The translations under genes were made by a program, and so were the position numbers. A model generated the notes under the pieces. It did not search any database. It had not been told where the DNA came from and worked only from the letters and a program-made list of their open reading frames with translations. From positions 1,612,001 to 1,676,000 of the forward strand of contig NW_026515539.1 in assembly GCF_014898815.1 (NCBI RefSeq): DNA of 64,000 nt, read 5' to 3'. Every line of letters begins with the position of its first letter. Positions within the stretch are counted from its first letter, which is position 1. Positions 56,701 through 64,000 of the stretch are shown here, in pieces. Origin of the DNA: Panonychus citri (taxonomy: Eukaryota > Arthropoda > Arachnida > Trombidiformes > Tetranychidae).

Positions 56701-58993
56701 AAAGGAAGATGAAAGGATCTCTTTGTGGTAAACAAGTCATTGAAAATGATGCCAGTTTACAAAAGATAAACAATATTTGACCAGTATCATTTTCACCTTC
56801 AATATCCCACTGTCACACCACACAGAGCATTCATCCATCCCCACCCTGAGTAAAGATTGATTCAAGGATGATACTGGAATCGACCCAATAACAAAAGGAC
56901 AGTAACTACAATAATTTCATCAATCGAGTGGAAAGAAGCTGAAAACAAAGCCGATAGAAAGTTAATCTTCATCAATCGGAAACTTTGCTTGTACCAAATG
57001 TAACAATTAACATTTGAAATTCAGGAAAAGTGCTCATTCATCTCGACAAATATAAATTCAAGTCTATTACATTTAAAGTGTTGCCACAAATTCAAGAATT
57101 TCGATTCGCTCTGGAAATTGCGAGTCATCGTAAGAATCTTCTCAGTAGATTACCATGTAACTTTAATTCGCCTTCTCATCATCTTATTTTCGCATTTCTT
57201 TCAGAACTTTGTTTCCTTTGTTTTCTTCCTCATCTTATTTAGTTGTCGACATTTGTTTCCCTCTTAAAACTTCACTAACTTCCAATAGACATGAAAGAGA
57301 TAAACAAAATCTTAGAGTTATCAAGATTTACTGTTATCTAGTTGGTTAGTTAAGATTATGATTAAGAGACGAACTAAGGTTGTTGAACTACTAATCCTAA
57401 TCAACTTGTTGGATAGAAAGTTTGAAAAATCGTTCGATATTGAGATTATCTTTGATTAGAATGGTTCTGATAGATGAAAACATTTCAATCTATTAGAATT
57501 TTTTTTCTTCCAAATTTGATATTTCATCATAGTCTCAGCCTCCAGGCAACAACAACATTATCGTTACTGAGGATCCATTGAACATGTAATCAAGTTGAAT
57601 GTTTTTAACTGATCATGAGACAGATTTGATTCACATCCAACTTGATCAACATTTTCCCTTCAATTTATTGGATAAATAAACAACAATCAAAGTTGATCTT
57701 TATCGTTTCAATCATCATGATAATCATCAATAATCAATTGATGACTTGTCAGACTGAACCAATTTTCATGATAATATTAAATTTGTTTTACTTATTATAA
57801 CAAACAATTTATTTAATTTTCACCATAAATCAACAGATTGAATGATAAACAATCAATGATACTCATTTGATTAACTTTTAATTTGATTGTTATCGTGAAC
57901 TAAATGACAATTAGTTATATTTTCCTTGAAAGAAATCAAATTAATTGTTGATCAACAGATTTTCTCAATAAATTATCAATTAACTATCATTTAATTCATA
58001 AATTTTTCTTATTAATATTTGCTTTCAAAACCATAATTCAGAAGGACAAATGATTTAAGTCAACAATTAACTTAATTATTTTACTCAAATTAATTAATCA
58101 TTAGCTTTAATTGTCACATCCATTTCTTGAAAATTGAAGCTTATTGAGCTTGATTATTAATTGTTTTCATAAACTAATTGGAGTCAATTATTAATCTGAA
58201 AGGTTCATTGAAATTTTGACAATTAACAGAGATAGTTGATAATCAACAGTGATCAGCTAATTAATTGTATTAAGATCAATTTATCATTAGATGGTTAATC
58301 TAAATACTCAAAGAAATTAACTAAACACTGCTTATTTTTATCTAATAGTTAATTAGATGAGATGAAAGGGTTAACACTATACAATTAAGATGATTAATTG
58401 ATTAGGGATAATTAATAGGTCAATATCTTTCAATATTTTCTCAATGAGTGTTAGATAATCAATTAATCGTAAACTAATCATATTTTGACAAAACAATAAC
58501 ATTTAATTGTGAACATCAACTTACCTTTCGAATCGGTGTCTTCGATAAACTCAAATGTCCACTTGATCGGGTCCGAACATGGAGTAACTGTTAACGTTAA
58601 TGGAGCTTCTAGTTTACTCTCAATGCTGAATGTGAATCTAAATTGTTGAGTTAATAAAGAGAAAGAAAATTAAGTTGATTGAAGGGCCACAATTAATTAA
58701 GTGTTAATTGTTTAATTTGCTAACCTTTTAACCTCTTGATCAAAAATGTAAACTTTAATTTCCTTGTTGATTGATAAACTTGTTGGGAGAAAAAATTTTG
58801 GCTTTGATTGTGATGAGGTTTCATTGGAGGATTTGGTTGCTAATTTTTTACCTCCATGTGAATACGATGATGATTTAGAGTTTCTTGAATTGATCAAGTT
58901 AATTGCTTGAGTAGATTGACTTGTAAACAGAAGGAAAAATGGACAATAAACAATTAGAAACAACAATGACCAGTAAATTGATGAAGAAGACAT
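44703..58993 (-). CDS. nord: NDNF/nord homologue, secreted fibronectin-III protein
   Basis: Three coding exons (58725-58993, 58525-58637, 44703-46603) give 760 residues, total 2283 bases in frame. The start is the ATG at 58993; the extension to 59005 begins with GTG. A signal peptide (MSSSSIYWSLLFLIVYCPFF) is followed by the NDNF N-terminal domain: IKVYIFDQEVKRFTFSIES and LTLTVTPCSDPIKWTF match human NDNF. Exon 3 adds a basic stretch, a first FN3 (LSTLSLTESSVTLTWQQSP, YYAIINQDHNVISYC) and a linking beta domain. A second FN3 follows (YPQLPRDRIIRVLDLLSTC, ARYCIYAA), with the family-typical terminal Cys (KETC). Drosophila nord modulates Hedgehog/BMP signalling and vertebrate NDNF is a neurotrophic secreted factor. 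Intron 2 is 11.9 kb and hosts the copia element. Confidence 0.9.
47589..47879 (+). repeat. Left LTR of copia element
   Basis: 291 bp, begins TGTGAGAG and ends CTCTCA (TG...CA). Contains a short ATATATATATA, likely serving as TATA box, and an AATAAAG poly(A) signal in its last 60 bases. Identical by eye to the right LTR. Confidence 0.95.
47880..47891 (+). other. Primer binding site (initiator tRNA-Met type)
   Basis: TGGTAGCAGAGC starts right after the LTR. TGGTAGCAGAG complements the 3' end of arthropod initiator tRNA-Met, the usual primer for copia elements. Confidence 0.75.
47966..48829 (+). CDS. gag: Copia gag with the start of protease (ORF1)
   Basis: 287 codons from ATG 47966 to TGA 48827-48829. 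Residues ~1-200 are the UBN2-type copia Gag (DTNYDSWSVSMKSLL, WDILKTHHEP). A CCHC zinc knuckle CYKCKKEGHKAFNC occupies residues 218-231 and the aspartic-protease active site DSGATSH starts at 258. The frame ends about 25 residues after the active site, inside the protease, which is too short for a working enzyme. The polyprotein continues in the +1 frame at 48831. Confidence 0.9.
   Translation: MVNQLQSIEKLSDTNYDSWSVSMKSLLINNDLWDVLETKKPAEKADDWNRCNRKALAQITLCLQPSKFRLIKNCKIAKDAWDILKTHHEPSGPAQKVSLVRKLVTTKIQNGQRIAEHFETFMGIKDQLDSQNFNIPDDVYSVFLLVSLEETYENLVVALTSRDSLPPLATLKAKCTEEEDRRLQLSGNSETSKLLQIAKPTSNRLFRGNKHLKRKLICYKCKKEGHKAFNCPSNSSTDKSKLLSVGNGYKDESVWIIDSGATSHITCSDKNMANRKDKAESVVVEWI
48831..51854 (+). 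CDS. pol: Copia pol: rest of protease, integrase, reverse transcriptase, RNase H (ORF2)
   Basis: 1007 codons. Order: remainder of protease (FVPGVGCNYLSVSKL), GAG-pre-integrase HHCC zinc region (HRRLGH...CETCIKC), integrase core with D,D,E residues in HSDIAGP, RSDNGTEYTNG and QQNGIAERMNRTL. Then come reverse transcriptase (ARGYSQKFGIDYNETFAPV, active site YVDDILIAS) and RNase H (GYADADWASN, STTEAEYIA), ending KALTRNKHEK. No stops or frame breaks within. The ATG lies one base after the ORF1 stop (TGA A ATG). Confidence 0.93.
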   Translation: MKVKAIGNLNTQINGESFCLQNTLFVPGVGCNYLSVSKLVKLGYKVIFYRDKSKVIDQHGEQILEFKLEDDLFMSKSSPVDRLCSLNSTSNLMLIHRRLGHVNIEDIKIMQRMKMISDMDDDLSGSFQCETCIKCKSSVQPFQRSLNKSSGLLDIIHSDIAGPMRNQSIGGNRYFLTFIDDYSRYIAVYIIRYKSQTLQYFKEFKTLAENQTGRKVKILRSDNGTEYTNGAFQEFLKVNGIIHQTSAPNTPQQNGIAERMNRTLVEMARSMLSDAEMEACFWGEAVSTSAYIRNRCYTKSNDNKTPYEFWFDKKPTISHLRIFGCKAYALNKSIGLDKFQEKAREMTLIGYCDHSKAYKLYDPTKRTTIKSRDVKFIEHGQPSDIAVINLRNNQQDDDFLPLSQPSSCDEITESLQSNDDTIDLEIVNEEGDATSSIVEEITVSQEPLSTEETTDKRSRGRPRFERTGKPGRPRKIFNTLGLIASQPEEKTIPIPSSVDEALNGKWANEWKQAMDAEYFSLLSNDTWDLTRLPEHRKATSSRWVFAIKYNTDGSVDKFKARFVARGYSQKFGIDYNETFAPVVKTSSLRLLFALCAKYKLHLHQMDVTTAYLNGDLEEEIYLEQPEGYIANNQGDLVCKLKKSLYGLKQSGRQWNLKLNEVLKEIGFKRLQSDTCIYIAKKKQDKCILAVYVDDILIASNNMGYIDHFKGELSKRLDLIDKGKASHILGIEINQNTPGLIQINQRKAINKLLERMNMTECNPIATPMEANSQLFCESESCERVDITEYKSLIGSLLHISITTRPDISFAVNQLARYSNCPHKEHYVACKRIVRYLKGTIDYSLEYQYSDEKLHGYADADWASNREDRKSISGFIYKLSSGPIAYESSRQSIIAQSTTEAEYIAVCSAMNEGKHLISLLSELEYQEEAEEPILLYNDNTSTIKLAKNDQTSKKTKHIDLRFHKVKEHIALGHFKINYMSTDNMPADILTKALTRNKHEKFCKELGITV
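51853..51861 (+). other. Polypurine tract
   Basis: GAGGGAGAG directly before the right LTR primes plus-strand synthesis. It overlaps the end of the pol stop codon. Confidence 0.8.
51862..52152 (+). repeat. Right LTR of copia element
   Basis: 291 bp, TG...CA, same sequence as the left LTR by eye, followed by the AAAAC target-site copy at 52153-52157. Confidence 0.95.
56625..56650. repeat. (GA)n microsatellite
   Basis: About thirteen GA units inside the nord intron; low-complexity purine sequence continues after it. Confidence 0.8.
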
Positions 58994-61773
58994 GACGATC
59001 AACACTGAGGAAAATATTGAATCAATTGAATGTAGACAATTAGTGTTGAGTAATTAGATTTAGTTTAACAAGAATGATGGTGACAATTGATGAAGATAAA
59101 GTGTTGGCCTTTGATGATGAAGATGATGAGGGTTATTAACTTGAATGGTAAACAATATAAACTGTTGCATGAGAATCATTATGAAGATGAAGATGATAAG
59201 AGATTTTCAAAGTACAGCAATAAGAGTAAAGGTGACAACATGTAATGATTGAGATGATTGAAAAAGAGAAACAAAAGAAAATGTCAAAAAATGGAGAAGA
59301 TGAAAAAAGAAGATGGCTGACAATCGGTTATTGGTGGTTCGTAATATGAATCCACCGACTAGATTGGTTGATGGAGGTGATGATTACTGGATTGAGAGAG
59401 TGATGATGATGATGATAACTGTCAAAGAGTAAAAGAGAGATGATGATCAGCGGTAAACTGAGTTGAACAGATCAAGTGAACTCTTTGCTTGGTGAAGATT
59501 CGTGAAGATCATGAAATGGTTTTCGAGGCTTCGGAAGTTCCTGATGATTTCAGTTTCTTTCTTGGCCCTTGGTGAATGAGGGAATTTCTTAAATTAGAAA
59601 ATTGATCTTAACTGGAAGATGGAAGATGATGAAAAGAAGATGCGAAAGTTGAAAGAGATGAAAGAGGAAAGATGACGAACGAAAAGGAAAAAGTGATGAA
59701 GAGAAAAAAAGAAAAAAATAAAGAAACGAATGTGTTGCCATCTATTAGCGAATTAAGTCAACTAGCGAAAAGAAAAATGTAAGAAATTGAAAGAATGGAC
59801 GTTTATCTTATTCTCTCCTCAATTAACAATTTCTATTGTGAAATTAAAGAATCTAAATCAATTTCCAGCAATCGAATTTATTACGTATCATCTGAGCTTT
59901 CGTACGATGTAAAAAAGTGTCAAAATGTCCAACATTTCGCCCACAAGACGAATGCTTGTTTCCAATCGTTACCCTAAGAAACTGATTGTGAGTAAATTGT
60001 TATGTTTCGTTGAATTAAAAGCGATTTCAATGACAATCGATGAGAAATTAAATAAACTGAACGACCAGTTCAGTGTCCAAAAGGATCTCTAAATGGAGTC
60101 GAATGCATAAAACATTAGCCTCAGGGCCTTTAATAAATAGAAATTTTTTTCTCTTAAATCAATCGAGATTCTAAAATAATTGTAATTCTTAATCATTTGT
60201 TTGAAATTCAATTATTCGAGTTAATTGAATTGTCAATTTCTGATTAGTGTTTAAACTTCAACGTATAAATAAGAGATCAAATCGTTTTTTCAACTTATGG
60301 TGACGATAATCAATCGGATTAAATAATAGATCATATTAAGAGATTTTTGGTTATTAATGATTGGGATTATTTAGTCGAATGTTTAACAAAACTTTTTCGA
60401 GAATCAATTTGATGATGATTAAGATTATCGAAGTACAGAAAATAAAGGGAAAAACTCGAATTTTACTTTTCGAAAAGTTTCGAAAAGTTTCAAATTAAAT
60501 CGAAACCATTTTGTTACATTAATTGTAAGTGTTGGATTTTGATGATTATCTATATAATTGATTTCGTTAATTTTGATTGTGAACGTGATTTAATCAAATT
60601 GTTACACTTCTTTGGTAATGCTTGATTAAAAATAAAACAAGAAAATCATTTATCACTTTTTAATTGTGATCAAGAAAACTGGATAAACTAAATCAGTTGA
60701 TTTAAGGTCAATGGTGAAGATAAAGTAACAACAATTAAACCAAATTATCAGATTATTCAATTTTTAGCTTTTTAAAATTAAAGATTAACAATTAAATGTA
60801 AATGTCAATCAAAAAGTAACAATTAATTTGATAATTTTTCCATTGAAAAAAGAGGCATATTAATAACAGTAATTAAGATGGAAATTAAAAACTGACCAAC
60901 CTTAACAATTAACAGAAATATTAATAAGTTAAAGTAATGATTTAAGTTGAACTAATTTTTGGTCAATTAAATTTGAATTAATAGTTTATAATGATTAGGA
61001 AGTTGTTAATCTTAATCAATGAAGAAAACAAAACAAATCAAAAAACAAAGTAATCAAATTAAATCAGGTCAGAGTGTCAATGATGACATTGATTTCTAGT
61101 CATCAAATAATTATGATTACGATGATGATTAGGAGGATGCTGATTGTGACAATTATCATGATTATCTTTACATGAATCATGTTAATTTTTTGAGGCCAAA
61201 GTGAAATCAATTAATTGCTGGTCAAACCAGAATAAATCTTTGCAGCAATTTGATAATCGCTAATCAAGATGATCAACTTTCACTACTCTCTCATCATTTT
61301 ATAATCAAAATTAAATTTGAGTGTCACAATTAAGTTTAATTTGTGTTAGTGAATCAAGTTAAAAAGTTACATCAACATGGTTAATATTAAATTGTTCATT
61401 TGTTGCTACTCTTGATTGTTATCAATTAAATAAACTCAATCTGATTATGTTGATTTAATCAGAAAAAAAAGTGAGGATAAAGTTAATCAAATAATTTAAT
61501 TTTTGTTTCATCGGTGATAAATTGTAACAATTATAATCACAATTTACCTTCATCTTTTCAATGAAGACACTTGAGAAGGAAAATTAAATGTTAGTTTGCA
61601 TAATTTGTTTTCTAATCGTCACAATTAACTACAAAAAAAATGTAATTACAATTGATTGTTGTTTACAAGTTAAAGGTTCAGTTTGATTAAATTTTTCTAT
61701 CATGGATTTTAATTGTGAATAAAGACAAGATTGATTGGATTAATTATCTTGACCACTAGGACCTTTTGAAATA
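58994..61773. other. Divergent intergenic region between nord and the peroxidase gene
   Basis: Should carry both promoters. Contains GCCATCTA (minus-strand TAGATGGC) at 59737-59744, GAAGATGA-type runs (59080-59700), and AT-rich sequence to 61773. The ORF at 59795 has no supporting features. Confidence 0.5.
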
Positions 61774-64000
61774 ATGAAGTTCATTGGGTAAGTAAATGTA
61801 ATGAATTGACTATTGAAAATGTGATTTAATTAAGTGAACAATCAATTTGTAGTAATTCATTGATAAAATTTTAGTATTTCACTTAGAATTACCATCGCTC
61901 TTCTCGTGCTGATGAGCAACAATTTACTAATCAATGGACATTCTGAAAATGAAAGTAGCCTCAAAGAGGAAGTTTCTTCATTTTCACAACCACTTGAACA
62001 GAATGAATCAACTCGAAGTGCTTTTATCAGTGCCAATGACGTGAATAAAAATCTTTCGTTGAACATTACTGAAGTGAGTGTGAAGACGCTCATTGGAAAT
62101 CACAAGAAATTACCCTTAGAGCCGACAGTTCGAACTCGTTCGAGTGATGATCCCGTTACCAGACATGTTCCTATTAACATCAGGAAAAGATCAACACCCA
62201 CCAAACAATCATCTTACAAAGTGAGATCAGGAATTAAATCAAAATTGTATTACGATCAAAGTGAACTATATTGGAAATCAAATTCATCACTACTTGAAAA
62301 GTTTCACGTTAGAGCATTTCACCATGATTACCTGGGCGAATTGAGTGCTAGGTGTAGATCATCAAACCAACAATACAACAGTGAAATTAAGCCATCTTTC
62401 ATAGTTGCTGCCGTTAAAGCGGCCACTGAAAGAGTAGACAAAGAAATCGCCGAAGCTCTTGAAAATGCTAAATCGGGTAATATCATTGCCTCAAATATCA
62501 TCTCTGCCGATGGTCGTCATTTGATAACAGGTAAACTACCTGAAGAAATTAAAGATTATATTGATCAAGAAGAAGCTCAATACCTTGAATACGTTGCTAA
62601 AAATCTGCAAGAAAGGTAAGTCTAAATCTCGAACAGTACGATTGATGATAACAATGAAGTTATAGTAAGATGATAAGCTAAATGAATAAATTTCTTAATT
62701 TCGAGTTGAATCAGATCTATTAATACATTCACGTGTATATCGATTTGTATTCAGATTTGTTGGTTATGAGATCTTCATTGAAATCTATTGGAAAATTAAG
62801 ATTTGATTTTTTCTTCTCCTCTTGATTGAATTTCTCTCATTTAGAATGTGTATTCGACCAGTTGATGTGATTGAAAAATTGACTAAAGTTCCAATTTCAT
62901 CGTTACAATCCAAGTTTTTGAAATGTTCTCGGAACCATGGTAACTTCGCAGGTAATAGCACTGGAACAAGATGTAAAAATTCAAGATATCGAGCTTACGA
63001 TGGATTTTGTAACAACTTGAGGCAGACATTTTGGGGTAAATCTAACATTTGCCATGTAAGATTTTTACCTCCATATTATGAGGATGGTATTTATTTACCT
63101 CGATCGCGGGGAGTTTCTGGTCAACCTTTACCATCACCACGTACGATTTCATTGGGTCTCCACGAGTCTGGCGAGGGCGAAACCTATTACACTCCCTGGC
63201 ATTTTACTTGGGGTCAATATGTTATCCATGATATTATGTCAACCCCACAAAGTGTCCCAAGTCATGGGTCAGGAGTTCAGTGTTGCTCCCCAGGAATTCA
63301 TGATGAATCCAAGTGTATGCCAATCATGTTATCCAATGAAGATTTACAAGCATCGTCCAGAAAGTGTATCAATTTCATCCGATCAGCTCCTTGTCCACTT
63401 TGCTCATTGGGTCCAAGGCAGCAAACAAATTTGGCCTCTTCTTATATCGATCAAAGTGCCATGTATGGAGGAGACAACCAAACCGTTGCGTCACTACGCA
63501 CCTTTAGAAGTGGTCTTATGAAGACAGGTAGAGATCGTTTCAATAGGCCAATCCTTCCGGATAGTAAATCTCCTCTTACCGATCAATGTAGTAAACCAGC
63601 CTTGGGAAAAGATAAAGTTTGTTTCGGTTCAGGTGATTTTCGAGTTAACCAACAACCTTTTATCCAAATGATACATTTAATTTTCGTCCGTCGACACAAT
63701 CAACATGCTTCAGGATTAGCACGAGTTAATCCTCGAGCATCAGATGAGATACTTTTCCAAGAAGCTCGTCGTTTAACTATCGCTGAACTTCAACATATCA
63801 CTTACAATGAATATCTACCAGTTCTTCTTGGATCAGAAATGAGCGATTATTTTAACATCATCGAAAAGGACACTTTGTTTTCAGAATACGAACAAGATAT
63901 TGATGCAACTACTTGGAATGAATGTGCCGCTGCGGCCTGTAGGTTCGGCCATTCACAGGTAACCTCATTCATGGCGATTGTTCAATCGGATGCGAAACTT
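61774..64000 (+). CDS. Animal haem peroxidase, secreted (3' partial)
   Basis: Exons 61774-61787 (14 coding bases), 61875-62615 and 62845 to the window end join in frame (637 residues visible). A signal peptide (MKFIGISLRITIALLVLM) and a ~270-residue propeptide-like N-terminal region precede the peroxidase domain: RYRAYDGFCNNL, WGQYVIHDI with the distal His (~380), and CPLCSLGPRQQTNLASSYID. Further conserved segments are DQSAMYGG, FVRRHNQHASGLARVNP, EARRLTIAELQHITYNEYLP (catalytic Arg) and CRFGHS with the proximal His. Relatives are chorion peroxidases and peroxinectins that use H2O2 to cross-link eggshell or matrix proteins, or act in immunity. The Asp usually just before the distal His is Ile here. 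Substrate unknown. Confidence 0.93.

Larger units (their letters stand above)
46604..58524 (-). other. Intron 2 of nord (11.9 kb)
   Basis: By far the largest intron in the window. Apart from the copia element at 47589-52152 it holds simple repeats ((GA)n at about 52951-52964 and 56625-56650, CATC runs) and AT-rich sequence. ORFs at 52309, 53091, 54492, 54838, 55423 and 57030 show no domain and no splice support. AAAATGGCGGA at 55750 is a GC-richer YY1-like word. Confidence 0.7.

Noticed and set aside
52309..57242. Six ORFs of 60-113 codons in the nord intron
   Set aside because: No homology-like motifs, no splice partners, composition like the surrounding AT-rich DNA.
63078..63521. 147-codon plus-strand ORF in the peroxidase exon
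   Set aside because: It is out of frame with the peroxidase reading, which carries all the family motifs.
1..64000. CRISPR arrays, tRNA or rRNA genes, bacterial operons, riboswitches
   Set aside because: No regularly spaced repeats, no recognisable tRNA or rRNA sequence, and the genes have introns throughout; tRNA detection by eye is limited.

Overview
ORGANISM. Eukaryotic nuclear DNA, AT-rich, with multi-exon genes, mostly short introns (about 45-150 bp), GT-AG splice sites and single-copy animal genes (RAD54L2/ARIP4, GABPA, BUD23, CISD, NDNF/nord, Ly6/quiver-like, animal haem peroxidase). Gene content and compact layout point to an arthropod. A mite of the Tetranychus type is my best guess, but that is inference and no single feature proves it. 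LAYOUT. 1-4851 (-): SNF2 helicase of the RAD54L2/ARIP4 family, C-terminus cut by the window edge. 6708-8893 (-): RNF8-like RING E3 ligase with no FHA domain and a long acidic tail. 10944-13392 (+): seven-pass GPR180/TMEM145-like protein with a TIR element in one intron. 13393-16612: no convincing gene. 16709-17954 (-): secreted His/Pro-rich protein. 18635-19483 (-): BUD23 rRNA methyltransferase. 20652-21183 (-): CISD iron-sulfur protein. 21400-25737: an accessory island with two copies of a TCGACT-rich repeat, a 42-bp direct repeat, two small + strand ORFs (one a C2H2 zinc finger) and a decayed Dicer relic. 26370-26934 (-): Ly6/quiver-like protein. 27941-29812 (+): TAF1C-like protein. 30536-30955 (+): small CaaX-box protein. 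32079-33089 (+): GABPA-type ETS factor without a Pointed domain, bracketed by a direct duplication of about 370 bp. 37655-40708 (+): secreted Ser/Pro/Gln-rich protein with a one-base frame break. 41456-42856 (-): four-pass TMEM272-like protein. 44703-58993 (-): nord/NDNF homologue with an 11.9-kb intron holding an antisense, full-length Ty1/copia element (47589-52152) with identical LTRs and a 5-bp target duplication. 61774-64000 (+): haem peroxidase, cut by the window edge. HOW THE PARTS RELATE. There is no operon-like logic. Most genes are unrelated housekeeping or secreted-protein genes. The most notable items are the Dicer relic island, the domain-reduced GABPA and its flanking duplication, the intact-looking copia in the nord intron, and an 8-mer (TAGATGGC) that recurs near gene boundaries, sometimes beside TATCGATA boxes. 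Splice joins were checked by reading-frame continuity only; there is no transcript evidence.
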